A stretch of 64,000 nucleotides of DNA, from the NCBI RefSeq assembly GCF_009177095.1, contig NZ_AP021861.1, positions 5,500,501 through 5,564,500 of the forward strand, written 5' to 3'. Below the pieces are notes generated by a model. It searched no databases, had not been told where the DNA came from, and saw only the letters and a list, made by a program, of their open reading frames with translations. This DNA comes from Lacipirellula parvula. Lineage in GTDB: Bacteria > Planctomycetota > Planctomycetia > Pirellulales > Lacipirellulaceae. Both the position numbers and the translations under genes were made by a program. Shown piece by piece: positions 26,701 to 34,819 of the stretch (the stretch's first letter is position 1; every line of letters starts with the position of its first letter).

Positions 26701-26968
26701 GAACGACGAGGTTGAAGTTCTCGTGCGCGACATTCACGCCGAACGAGCCCAGCAGCGACTAAACGCTGTCGTGCTGGACGCGGCGTTCACCAATTTGGGA
26801 AACGCCGCGCACGGTCAGCGTCGGCAACGCGACGCTAGCGGCGTACACCCGCGACAAGGCTCCGCAGAGCTGCCGGAATGGTTCGCCGGCGCGGAGTTGG
26901 CGGAGAGCACAGTACAAACTCCGCTGGCGACCGACATGCGGCGCCCCTCTGCGGGCCGGAAAATTTGA
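23741..26968 (+). CDS. ELWxxDGT-repeat surface protein with dockerin-like EF-hands (paralog 2)
   Basis: A 1,075-residue intact paralog. The N-terminus MATRSQRFSRSPIAK leads to LQFETLEPRRVLAVDFDFL, the LExLExRxLLA-type motif that begins many large secreted planctomycete proteins. About 15 ELWxxDGT-type motifs follow, some degenerate (YFYRSAGTAQTT, LLWKSDGTAGGT). Two dockerin-like calcium loops are near the end: SGDYDGNGRVDGGDFLAWQR and GDVNGTVGAGDLAVWKEHFG; the second has Gly at an Asp position. A roughly 150-residue tail follows with no recognised domain. Co-oriented with paralog 3, so the pair looks like a tandem duplication. Start agrees with paralog 3 by alignment. Confidence 0.87.
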   Translation: MATRSQRFSRSPIAKRLGSGQLEIQRLQFETLEPRRVLAVDFDFLGDLNGSPNSGNQSPTNFVEVNSIVYFTKDSTTFGQEVWRTDGTVAGTSLLKDIRPGASDSFPSNLINVAGTLFFTANDGLNGHELWKSDGTAAGTVLVANIRAGAEGSSPASLANIGGTLYFAANDGSNGVELWKSNGTAASTTLVRDINPGSASSAPGFFKALGGVVYFAANDGVAGVELWKSDGTTGGTSLFKDIRAGSASSNVAYLEELSGSLFFRANDGATGYELWKSNGTAAGTTLLVDSWAGLPSSNPTSLTNVSGQLYFAAKNGSSGNELWKSNGTPAGTTQVDDIATGTAGSTPRDFFNGNGVLYFVADEVVNGILTEYFYRSAGTAQTTFPVLQINEVVGSFHQSVNVGSTIYFSDGEDIRRLQSPSSTTTKAVDFTPTNASSSPTSLTDVSGTLFFAAAATGSPTRRLLWKSDGTAGGTSLITSSQTGSVVTPLSKLAAFGGAVLFTANMGGLGAELWRSDGTAAGTYLLKDISPGAASSRPEFYVQSGENLLFVAEDAIWKTDGTAAGTVLVKDPRATGLAYPWYLTDVGGTLFFMANDGATGMELWKSDGTAAGTVLVKDIRAGAAGSIEPTSQFRESGQGMVNVAGTLYFFANDGTSGFELWKSDGSSAGTIRVKDIRTGSASSDPSYLTPVGGKLFFLAFSNSADGLWVSDGTANGTQLLKSFTGEWGSREYTLLTAVGDTLFFALNDGTSGRELWKSDGTPAGTVRVKDIRPGPGSSDLYSLASIGGLLYFRANDGVAGEELWVTDGTEQGTKLLYDFTGDGGGSQPEEMARVGDRLYVVATTESTNSELWVADLTPPLSGDYDGNGRVDGGDFLAWQRGFGGSATPAGSGADGDVNGTVGAGDLAVWKEHFGAGVAQTASVALAVVAPSDAMGSDAIQAAATTALGLRSERVESTLAAIDSLSARGLVALAQAADDQTQDLPSFFKNDEVEVLVRDIHAERAQQRLNAVVLDAAFTNLGNAAHGQRRQRDASGVHPRQGSAELPEWFAGAELAESTVQTPLATDMRRPSAGRKI

Positions 26969-27178
26969 GAGTGCGCAGGCGCGTTGAACGCAGCAACGAG
27001 CAGCCGACGTTTCTAGTCGAATTGACCTGCCGCCGAGGTTGGTCGAGAATCACAGCACAGTCGATATTTTAATTTCGGATATCGATTATTTGAGAGTGCC
27101 GTCGATTCTTGGTAGGCTGGGCGAGTCGAGCAACTGCTCGGCGGCACTCCTTTTGACGAACACCCTCGCATGCGTTGG

Positions 27179-30100
27179 ATGGCAATGCGCTCTCAACAAT
27201 CCTCTTCTTCCCTCCTCGCGCGGCGACTTGGTTTAGAGCAGTTGGAAACTCGGCGCCTGCTGGCCGTCGATCTCCAGCTGCTAAAAGACGTCAACGCCAA
27301 CCCGATCCAAGTTGAGTCCAACCCCGCCAATTTGGTGAACGTGGGCGGGATTCTTTTCTTTCAGGCGAACGACGGAGTCTCGGGCACGGAGTTGTGGCGG
27401 AGCGACGGCACGACCGCAGGAACGACGCTGGTCAAGGACATCGTCGCCGGCGCGAGCGGTTCGTCGCCGCAGTTGCTCACCAATGTGGGAGGAGTGCTTT
27501 ATTTCACCGCCAACGTTGGGGAGACCGGTCGAGAACTCTGGAAGAGCGACGGCACCGCCGCGGGCACGGTGCTGGTGAAGGACATTACGCTGGGCTCAGG
27601 CAGTTCGGTGCTGAGCAACTTCGTCGCGGGCGACAACGCGCTGTGGTTCACCGTGTCGAGAAATGGGCTGGCGGAGCTCTGGCGCAGCGATGGAACAGAA
27701 GCGGGAACGCAATCGTTAAAAGCATTCCCCGAGATTTCTTCGGAGATACGACGGGCGCTCGATATCGACGGCACGCTCTACTTCGTCGCTTCCACGGCGG
27801 AATTGGGTTCTGAGTTGTGGAAGTCTGACGGAACTGCCGGCGGCACGACGCTGGTCACGGACCTGCAGTTCGGCGTCTCTGGATCTCATCCGAGCGATTT
27901 GACGAACCTGGGAGGGACGCTCTACTTTGCGGCGGAAGAAGCGGGGTCGGAGCGACAGCTGTGGCGAAGCGACGGCACGGCCGCGGGTACGGAGCTTGTG
28001 AAAGCCGTGGAGGGAGACGGCGCCGCCTTCAACCCGCAGGGAATCATCAACGTCAACGGGACGCTGTTCTTTAGCGCCGCCACTCCAGCGGATGGCGCCG
28101 AGTTGTGGAAGAGCGACGGCACCACGGCAGGGACCGCCATGGTCGCGAATCTTGCTGCCGGTGCGGTCGCCTCGAATCCAACTCAGCTCACGGAGGCGGG
28201 CGGCGTTCTTTATTTCACCCCGCTGTTCCCCGGGAACACGGGCGAATTGTGGCGGAGCGACGGCACGGCGGCAGGCACCTATGCGCTGAAGGACATCAAC
28301 GGCGCGACGCTCGCTTCGCTCCGCTCGTTGACGAACGTCGCCGGCACGCTCTACTTCGTTGCCAACGATGGCGCGACAGGCTACGAGTTGTGGAAGAGCA
28401 ACGGCACGGCGGCAGGCACCGTGCTGACGGCCGACATTCGACCCGGCGCGGCGGGCTTCAGCTCCGATCCTCAGTTTTTGACCGAGTTGAACGGCAAGCT
28501 GCTGTTCCGCGCGAATGACGGCGTGCGCGGCGCCGAGCTGTGGAGCAGCGCTCCCGCCACCGTCGGGGCGACGCTGGTCAAAGATCTGCGCGATTGGACG
28601 AATTCTTCCGCGCCGTCGAACGTCACCGAAGTTGACGGACTGATCTACTTTTCCGCCAACGACGGGGTGAACGGCCTCTCGTTGTGGAAAAGCAACGGAA
28701 CCGCGGCGGGAACGAGCCGAGTCTGGTCTGTGTCGGAAAACTCGGCGGCGCTATCGCTCACGCTGTTCACCAATGCCGGAGGGCTGCTCTATTTCGCAGC
28801 GATCGGCACGGCCACGAAAGAGCTGTGGGTAAGCGACGGTACAAACGCCGGAACGAAACGATTGCACAGCGGCCTGGCGAGTTCGTCGGCGCCGACCGCC
28901 AGTTCGATGATCGACGTCGGCGGCGTCCTTTACTTCGTCGCGAACAGCAGCGAGGCAGGAGCGGAGCTCTGGAAAAGCGACGGCACGCAAGTCGGCACGG
29001 TGCTGGTCAAGGACATCTGGCCCGGCACGTTCACGTCGGCTCCGGAGCATATGACCAACGTGGGAGGAACGCTATTTTTCTCCGCGCGGACTCCGAGTAG
29101 CGGGCTTGAGCTGTGGAAGAGCGATGGAACGGCCGCTGGGACAGTGATGGTGAAAGAGATCGCCGCCGGCTCCGCACCGGCGATTGAATCGGCCGTCGAG
29201 TCGGCGGAGCGTTTCGTCAACGTCAACGGCACGCTCTTCTTTATCGCAAACGACCTCGTCAATGGCCAGGAATTGTGGAAGAGCGACGGAACCGCCGCCG
29301 GGACGACGCTGGTCAAAGACATCTTCGCAGGCGCCAGCGGCTCCGCTCCCTTTCACTTGACGAAGGTCGGGGACGAGCTCTTCTTTTTCGCCAATAGCAT
29401 GCTGGGCTCGAACAACCTCTGGAAAAGCGACGGCACCGCGGCGGGAACCGTGCGGGTGAAAGATCTCATCGGCTACAAAGGCAGCCCCACCAACACGCAA
29501 TTTGATCCGGTGGAGGTCGGCGGTCTGTTCTACTTCGCTGCGCAAAGTACGGCCGGAACCGAATTGTGGATGAGCAACGGCACTGAAGCGGGCACTGTCC
29601 AGCTGAAAGACATCCGCCCGGGAACGGGCCCGTCGTTCCCGCAGCGATTGACCAACGTCGCGGGCAGGCTCTACTTCTACGCCAACGACGGCACCCACGG
29701 CTATGAACTGTGGACCAGCAATGGAACCGCGATTGGGACGAAGCTGGTCGCCGACCTCGCGCCGGGAATCCCCAGCAGCGGCGGCGTGCAAGATCGTCGG
29801 CCGATTGCGACCGCCAGCGGACGGCTGTTCGTCGTCGCGACGACCGATCTCTACGGGGCTGAACTCTGGACAGGCGCCGCGAATCCGCCGTTGCCGGGCG
29901 ACTATGACGGCGACGACGTCGTCGACGGGGCCGACTTCTTGGCGTGGCAGCGTGGGTTTGGTCAAGCTGCGATTCCTGCAGGGTCGGGCGTCGACTGGGA
30001 TGCGAGCGGGGCTGGCGATGCTGGCGACCTGGTCGTTTGGAAGGAGCAGTTTGGGGCGGAGAGCGGGCCGGAACCTACCTCGCTACTCTCGGCGGAAGAG

Positions 30101-30541
30101 GCCGCTTCCGAGGGGCTCTGGGAAAATGCAATGGCGCTAGGCGCTGTCGTGCCCATTGAGCTTAACGATGCGTCGCCCGCCGACTTACGCGGTTTCAGCG
30201 ATTTCACGGCGATTGCTCAGGCGGCTGAAGCCGCTGAGAGTTCGGAAGTCGAGACGCTGGATCGCAAACGTGAGAGTTTGCTTGCCAAGAAGACCGCAGC
30301 GGCGGTTTCTGCCGCAGGATTGCGTGAAGCGACGCAGGATACGGCGTTGGGCCTGTTGACCGACTACTCAAAAACGGCCGGCGATTACCTAGCGGAGGAT
30401 CTGAACGACGAACTGCCGGAAGCATGGCCCTCGTTGCAGCGAGCGGAAGGTTCTGCCCACGAACATCGACGCGGCGGCGCGTTGAGGTCGCCATACGACG
30501 GGGTCAATGTGCGAGCGCTATCGCGGGTTTATCTCGGCTAG
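27179..30541 (+). CDS. ELWxxDGT-repeat surface protein with degenerate dockerin (paralog 3)
   Basis: A 1,120-residue paralog. Start ATG at 27179 (MAMRSQQSSSSLLAR) is chosen because it aligns with the paralog 2 start, including flanking bases; an in-frame ATG nine bases upstream is the alternative. LGLEQLETRRLLAVDLQLL is the shared N-terminal motif. About 17 ELWxxDGT-type motifs follow, one badly degenerate (ELWSSAPATVGA). The first EF loop is GDYDGDDVVDGADFLAWQRG; the second (WDASGAGDAGDLVVWKEQFG) has lost several calcium ligands. The tail of about 150 residues is acidic and helical and differs from the other paralogs. Its stop codon shares the CTAG with the stop of the convergent PEP-CTERM gene. 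Confidence 0.87.
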   Translation: MAMRSQQSSSSLLARRLGLEQLETRRLLAVDLQLLKDVNANPIQVESNPANLVNVGGILFFQANDGVSGTELWRSDGTTAGTTLVKDIVAGASGSSPQLLTNVGGVLYFTANVGETGRELWKSDGTAAGTVLVKDITLGSGSSVLSNFVAGDNALWFTVSRNGLAELWRSDGTEAGTQSLKAFPEISSEIRRALDIDGTLYFVASTAELGSELWKSDGTAGGTTLVTDLQFGVSGSHPSDLTNLGGTLYFAAEEAGSERQLWRSDGTAAGTELVKAVEGDGAAFNPQGIINVNGTLFFSAATPADGAELWKSDGTTAGTAMVANLAAGAVASNPTQLTEAGGVLYFTPLFPGNTGELWRSDGTAAGTYALKDINGATLASLRSLTNVAGTLYFVANDGATGYELWKSNGTAAGTVLTADIRPGAAGFSSDPQFLTELNGKLLFRANDGVRGAELWSSAPATVGATLVKDLRDWTNSSAPSNVTEVDGLIYFSANDGVNGLSLWKSNGTAAGTSRVWSVSENSAALSLTLFTNAGGLLYFAAIGTATKELWVSDGTNAGTKRLHSGLASSSAPTASSMIDVGGVLYFVANSSEAGAELWKSDGTQVGTVLVKDIWPGTFTSAPEHMTNVGGTLFFSARTPSSGLELWKSDGTAAGTVMVKEIAAGSAPAIESAVESAERFVNVNGTLFFIANDLVNGQELWKSDGTAAGTTLVKDIFAGASGSAPFHLTKVGDELFFFANSMLGSNNLWKSDGTAAGTVRVKDLIGYKGSPTNTQFDPVEVGGLFYFAAQSTAGTELWMSNGTEAGTVQLKDIRPGTGPSFPQRLTNVAGRLYFYANDGTHGYELWTSNGTAIGTKLVADLAPGIPSSGGVQDRRPIATASGRLFVVATTDLYGAELWTGAANPPLPGDYDGDDVVDGADFLAWQRGFGQAAIPAGSGVDWDASGAGDAGDLVVWKEQFGAESGPEPTSLLSAEEAASEGLWENAMALGAVVPIELNDASPADLRGFSDFTAIAQAAEAAESSEVETLDRKRESLLAKKTAAAVSAAGLREATQDTALGLLTDYSKTAGDYLAEDLNDELPEAWPSLQRAEGSAHEHRRGGALRSPYDGVNVRALSRVYLG

Positions 30542-31386
30542 CGCCGTCTGGCGAGAAAGCCAAGTCCCGCCACGGCAGCCAGAGTAGCGGCAGCCGGCTC
30601 CGGAACGGCAGCGCCGGCTGGCGGCGCTGTCGCAACGGCGCGCTGCCAAGCCAGAAAGTCGGCGCCATCGACGCGGCCATCGCGGTTTTCGTCGGCGGAA
30701 AGGTACCCGGCGTAACTGCCGCCATTGGCCGTCGTGCGTCCGTACATCTTGAGATACTCAGTAAGATCGCGACTGTCGACGACGCCCTCGCGGTTGAAGT
30801 CGCCTGCGAGCGGCGGACCGGCGGTCGACACCGAGCGGAGGGAAAAACCTCCCGTCATCCGAACAACATCGATGGCGATCGTGTCGACGTCGCTCATGTC
30901 AGCGGAGAACGCGCTGAACGGGATTTCCAAGATGCCGCCGCCGCGGAAATCGACAACCCTTGGGCCAGGTGCGTTGCCGCGCGGGGGGAGCGTCTTGTTA
31001 ATCGAGATCCACATGGATGCTTCCGCGTTCTCGGAGCCTGCGGCGTCGATGACGAACCGAAAACGATCGTGCCCGTTCGCCGTGAAGTTGGCGTTCAGCG
31101 GCGCGTTATAGCCGTACATGAGGGTGAAGTAGCCGGAGCCGCTCGGCTGCGAAACCAGCAACCCGCTGGCCGGTGCAATCGTTAGCTGCGTCGAGGCGCC
31201 GGTAACGCTCACATGCCGCGCACCGCCGACGACGAACGAAGAATTCAGACCAGTCTGCGCGACAATCTCAGTCGACGCACCAAGAGTGGCGGCCCCTTCG
31301 ACAAAGTTGTCGATCACCAGGGCGTGAACCGCTGATGCCGATAGCATAGCAGCGGCGACTGTAAAGAGTGTCAGCAATCGTCTCAT
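30538..31386 (-). CDS. Secreted dockerin-like protein with PEP-CTERM sorting signal
   Basis: A 282-residue exported protein. Start ATG at 31386 (MRRLLTLFTVAAAMLSASAV) gives a clear signal peptide; the frame extends to 31509 without support. The middle is a beta-rich domain of unknown family. Residues about 190-255 hold two dockerin-type calcium loops (AGDFNREGVVDSRDLTEYLK and DENRDGRVDGADFLAWQR). The C-terminus has the PEP-CTERM layout: VPEPAAATLA, a hydrophobic helix, then ARRR. PEP-CTERM proteins are processed by an exosortase, which is not in this window. It is convergent with paralog 3, with stop codons overlapping by four bases. Confidence 0.85.
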   Translation of the reverse strand: MRRLLTLFTVAAAMLSASAVHALVIDNFVEGAATLGASTEIVAQTGLNSSFVVGGARHVSVTGASTQLTIAPASGLLVSQPSGSGYFTLMYGYNAPLNANFTANGHDRFRFVIDAAGSENAEASMWISINKTLPPRGNAPGPRVVDFRGGGILEIPFSAFSADMSDVDTIAIDVVRMTGGFSLRSVSTAGPPLAGDFNREGVVDSRDLTEYLKMYGRTTANGGSYAGYLSADENRDGRVDGADFLAWQRAVATAPPAGAAVPEPAAATLAAVAGLGFLARRR

Positions 31387-31540
31387 GCGGCGCCCTGGTT
31401 GAGAGATCCTTGATGTACTTCGTGCGTTGCGTAAACCCAATTCACACAGACGCGATATAGTTGGCGCACTATATCCCGAAAGGCGACTGATCGCAACTAA
31501 ACGCTGCAAACGACGAACGATTGGCGACTGAGGGTGATCG

Positions 31541-31571
31541 CCGCTCCGGCGGGTCGTTGACCCGCGGCTAC
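31541..31571. repeat. Family B half-element
   Basis: CCGGCGGGTCGTTGACCCGC lies in the 31541-31571 hairpin, which overlaps the stop of the AsmA-like gene by four bases. Only the right half of the composite element is present. Confidence 0.8.
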
Positions 31572-32962
31572 TCCGGGCGCGGGAGGCGGCGGGCGGTTTC
31601 GACGGCTTCGGGCGTGAAGGGGAGCCACAGGGAGGTGGAGTTCGCCATGAACTGTAGCCAGGAGGCGGCGGGGAGCCTTACGGGAGTGAATGATCCAGAT
31701 TCGGCGGCAGCCTTCGCGTCTGCTGCGGCGAGGAGCAGCGGATGGCCGTTGGCGACGGCGATGGCTTCGGTCGCGTCTGCAGTCGCAGCCTCTTCCGATG
31801 GCGGCGCGATAATGAGACCGGTCGCGTCGAGTTTAAACTGACATGCCAAGCGGTCGAGCAGATGAAAGTCTTCAGCGAGTGCCGCGTCTGCTGCGGCATG
31901 CTGCTTCAGTTCTTCCGCTTGATGCAGATAGGGGTAGGCGTATCGCTCGGCGGCGGCCTGCAGCGTTGGCTGGGAGGACGAAATTCGGCAAACGAGGTAT
32001 TTGCGGGCCGCGAATAGGAACGCGCCGTTGAGCCGTGCGTTCGGTGCGGCGACGAGCGTGCCGGCGAGATGCGTGAACCTTGCGTCGCGCCAGCGGCAGT
32101 CGGCCAGTTCGAGCGTCGCGGTTCCTTGTAGCTTGTGCGACGAAGTTTGCGGGATCAGTCGCGCCAGGTCGACGCCAGTGAATTGCCCCTTAAGATCGCC
32201 TTCCCACGCGGGCGTCGTCGGACCGCCGAGCGGGTGCGAGCTCTTCCACTCGACGCTACCGGTGAACGTTGCCGTGTCGTTGAGGGCCGCGGCGCCGGGG
32301 ACGAGGGGCGCCAGGAGCGATGCGGGGAGCGCGTTCTGCTCGGTGTCGAGCGTCACGACGGCGTGTTCGGGAGCGCCATCCTCGGTTGCGGCGGGCGTCT
32401 CGAGCCACAGCTTGAGCGGCTTGGCGTCGGCGGCCGGCGTCGCGGTCGTGTGGGCGATCAAGCGGAATCCCAACTTGCCCGCGGCGTCGCGCTCGATGGT
32501 CGCTCGCAGTTGGTGAAGTTGCGTGATTACCGGAGCGGTGAGCGTCACTCGCTTCACGAGCAAATCGATGCGGCGAGCGGCAGTTCGCTGGAACCACCAT
32601 TCAAGTCGCTCAGCGAGCGCTGGCAGGTCGGCGACGCTTAGCGCAAGCTCGTCGATGGAGAGCGCGAGCGTATCGCCGCGATGTGTTTCGACGCCCGTGA
32701 GTTTGAGCAGCGGCGCGGCGACCTGGGGATCAGCGACCGTCGCCGAGGCGGTGCGGAGAAAATTGGGGCGCGGCTCGCGGTAGTCGGAGAGTTGGACTTG
32801 GAGATGGTAGCGATCGCTCAGCCGACGAGCGGCGGCTGCTTGGCGCCACGGGAGGTGATGGTCGACGATCCACGCAGCCGTCGCGCACGTCGGCGCCAAG
32901 CACAGGGCGAAGAAGCCCGTGCGGCAAATCCGTTTGCGCGTGGTTTCGTGGAAAGCGAACAT
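31568..32962 (-). CDS. Membrane-anchored protein of unknown function, AsmA-like character
   Basis: A 464-residue protein with one N-terminal helix (about 14-32, GFFALCLAPTCATAAWIV) and a long periplasmic part. It has beta-rich segments such as LKLTGVETHRGDTLALSIDE and DLKGQFTGVDLARLIP that recall AsmA/DUF748-like envelope proteins, but no diagnostic motif is seen. Residues about 250-320 describe a layer of alternating strands (GTATLELADCRWRDARFTHL). It is on the minus strand, 99 bases downstream of aroC, separated by an inverted repeat. Function unknown. Confidence 0.7.
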   Translation of the reverse strand: MFAFHETTRKRICRTGFFALCLAPTCATAAWIVDHHLPWRQAAAARRLSDRYHLQVQLSDYREPRPNFLRTASATVADPQVAAPLLKLTGVETHRGDTLALSIDELALSVADLPALAERLEWWFQRTAARRIDLLVKRVTLTAPVITQLHQLRATIERDAAGKLGFRLIAHTTATPAADAKPLKLWLETPAATEDGAPEHAVVTLDTEQNALPASLLAPLVPGAAALNDTATFTGSVEWKSSHPLGGPTTPAWEGDLKGQFTGVDLARLIPQTSSHKLQGTATLELADCRWRDARFTHLAGTLVAAPNARLNGAFLFAARKYLVCRISSSQPTLQAAAERYAYPYLHQAEELKQHAAADAALAEDFHLLDRLACQFKLDATGLIIAPPSEEAATADATEAIAVANGHPLLLAAADAKAAAESGSFTPVRLPAASWLQFMANSTSLWLPFTPEAVETARRLPRPE

Positions 32963-32974
32963 CCTGTTCGATCT

Positions 32975-33057
32975 TGTCAGTTGTCAGTGGTCCGTTGTCA
33001 GTTGCTGGCGAGTGGTTACCGTCTTCACCACTGACAACTGACGACGGACCACTGACA
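32975..33057. repeat. Inverted repeat family F (GTCAGTTGTCAGTGGTCCGT)
   Basis: Arms TTGTCAGTGGTCCGTTGTCA and its complement near 33033-33057 (ACTGACGACGGACCACTGAC, approximately) form a long hairpin right after the aroC stop. A partial copy lies at the right end of the window, 63955-64000. Confidence 0.8.
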
Positions 33058-33061
33058 TTTC

Positions 33062-34201
33062 CTACCGTTCAGCTGCCATTTCTTGGAAGAGCTTGTAGCG
33101 GGCCTGCATCTCCTGCAAACTGTCGCCGCCGAATTTGTCGACGAGGGCCGCGGCGATTTCGATCGCGACGACGTTTTCGACGATCACGCTGGCGGCGGAG
33201 ATCGCGCAGACGTCGCTCCGTTCGTAGCTGGCGCCTTCGGCTTCCTTGGTATCGAGATTGATCGACGCCAGCGGCTTGCGGAGCGTGCTGATTGGTTTCT
33301 TCGCGGCGCGGATGACGAGCGTTTGGCCGTTCGTCATGCCGGCTTCGAGACCGCCGGCGTTGTTCGTCGGGCGCTCGTAGCCGAGCGTGTGGGTGTGCTT
33401 CTTCGATTCGTCGTAGTGAATGGGATCGTGCACCTGCGAACCGCGGCGGCGGGCGGCTTCGAAGCCGAGGCCGATTTCGACCCCCTTGATCGCCTGCACG
33501 GCCATCACCGCCTGGGCGAGGCGGCCGTCGAGCTTGCGATCCCACTGGGCGTGCGTGCCGAGGCCGAACGGCAGGCCATGGACCTGCACCTCGACGATGC
33601 CGCCGAGGGTGTCGCCCTCTTTGCCGACGCGGTCGATCAGTTCCTTGATCGCGTCGTCGCGTTCGAGGTTGAGGCCGTAAAGTTCGCTCTCGTCGCGAAT
33701 CGCTTTCAACTCTTCAAGCGTGCCAGCGACCGGTTCAATTTTCTGATCGCCGACTTCCGCAACGAAGCCGAAGACGGTGATGCCGAACGGTGCGAGCAGC
33801 TGCTTGCAGAGCGCGCCGGCGGCGACGCGGACGGCGGTCTCGCGAGCGCTCGCGCGTTCGAGGATGCCGCGGATGGAGCCGAGGTACTTCACGGCGCCGG
33901 TGAGATCGCCGTGCCCGGGGCGCGGGCGGGGGAGATCTTCGAGGCGTTCGAGTTTGTAGTCGCGGTTGACGACTTCGAGCGCGATCGGGCTGCCGAGCGT
34001 GACGCCGTGCCAGACGCCGGTGCGGACGTCGACCGTGTCGGTTTCAATGCGTTGGCGGCCGCCGCGGCCGTAGCCGCCTTGGCGACGGCGGAGTTCGACG
34101 TTGATCGGTTCTTCGTCGATCGCGACGCCTGCGGGAAAGCCGTCGAGGAGCGCGATGAGCGCTTTGCCGTGAGATTCGCCAGCGGTCCAGTAGCGGAGCA
34201 T
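33062..34201 (-). CDS. aroC: Chorismate synthase
   Basis: Converts 5-enolpyruvylshikimate 3-phosphate to chorismate, the last step of the shikimate pathway, using reduced FMN. The protein is 379 residues, normal for the family. It starts MLRYWTAGESHGKALIALLD with the GESHG motif carrying the first catalytic His. RPRPGHGDLTGAVKYLG carries the second His, and ILERASARETAVRVAAGA is the third family signature. Start is ATG at 34201-34199. The gene appears to be transcribed alone, between palindrome clusters, as is common for housekeeping genes here. No anomalies. Confidence 0.97.
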   Translation of the reverse strand: MLRYWTAGESHGKALIALLDGFPAGVAIDEEPINVELRRRQGGYGRGGRQRIETDTVDVRTGVWHGVTLGSPIALEVVNRDYKLERLEDLPRPRPGHGDLTGAVKYLGSIRGILERASARETAVRVAAGALCKQLLAPFGITVFGFVAEVGDQKIEPVAGTLEELKAIRDESELYGLNLERDDAIKELIDRVGKEGDTLGGIVEVQVHGLPFGLGTHAQWDRKLDGRLAQAVMAVQAIKGVEIGLGFEAARRRGSQVHDPIHYDESKKHTHTLGYERPTNNAGGLEAGMTNGQTLVIRAAKKPISTLRKPLASINLDTKEAEGASYERSDVCAISAASVIVENVVAIEIAAALVDKFGGDSLQEMQARYKLFQEMAAER

Positions 34202-34245
34202 GAATGAAATGGGGAAGGCGGAATGTGGAATGTGGATGCGATACT

Positions 34246-34388
34246 CGTTCCCACGCTCCGCGTGGGAACGTGGGGATCGCCGCTCTGCGGCATGCGTTAG
34301 TTTCGTGCCTCACGCTGGCGGCAGCCTCGATCTCCTGGGCGCGACGCGGAGCGTCGGCGGGGGCGTTCCCACGCGGAGCGTGGGAACG
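34246..34388. repeat. Palindrome family D pair (CGTTCCCACGCTCCGCGTGGGAACG)
   Basis: Hairpins at 34246-34270 and 34364-34388 bracket about 90 bases. The right part, with GACGCGGAGCGTCGG before it, matches the copy at 23439-23483, so the repeated unit is longer than the hairpin alone. It occupies the 384-base gap between aroC and the small lipoprotein gene, in which no other gene is seen. Confidence 0.82.
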
Positions 34389-34585
34389 AGGAGCCTGGGG
34401 CGCGCAATGGGCCGAGGGGAGACTACGAATCTGCCGCTGGAGCCGCAAGGTCGGGCGGGGGCTCCATTGTACATTGGCGAAATGGGGGGAGATAGGCGGC
34501 GAAAAGTGCCTGTTCGTCGGCCAGTACGGCGCCCCGGCACGAAAGCAGCCTTGAGCTCAGCCGCGGCAATCTCTATTTCACCTCG

Positions 34586-34792
34586 ATGAGATGCAAGCGC
34601 TCGATGCTGTCCCTACTCGGCTCACTGGCCCTGGCCAGCATGGCAGGATGCGCGTGGATAGACGGCTTGTTCGGCCATAGTCTGCGCGAGTTGCAGATGG
34701 ATGCGACGTCCAGTGGCCTAAATAGCCCCAACGAGCAAGTCCAAGCCGATGCTGTCGAGAGACAGCGCGAGGTCAGCAGGATTTACGACTAG
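34586..34792 (+). CDS. Small predicted lipoprotein
   Basis: A 68-residue protein starting MRCKRSMLSLLGSLALASMA with a lipobox-like ASMAGC at about residues 17-22, so the mature part would be a 46-residue Cys-acylated peptide ending NEQVQADAVERQREVSRIYD. The mature part is polar and helical. No family is recognised. It is on the opposite strand to its neighbours, between aroC and purC, and ends 28 bases before the purC stop. The lipobox and coherent composition support it as a real gene, but it is short. Confidence 0.55.
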   Translation: MRCKRSMLSLLGSLALASMAGCAWIDGLFGHSLRELQMDATSSGLNSPNEQVQADAVERQREVSRIYD

Positions 34793-34819
34793 CTGATCTG
34801 CCGACGCCGAAACCTTCTG

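Noticed and set aside
34200-34589. ORFs of 116-129 residues upstream of the small lipoprotein
   Set aside because: They read through the family D palindromes (HAPRGN/FPRSAW peptides) and have no homology.
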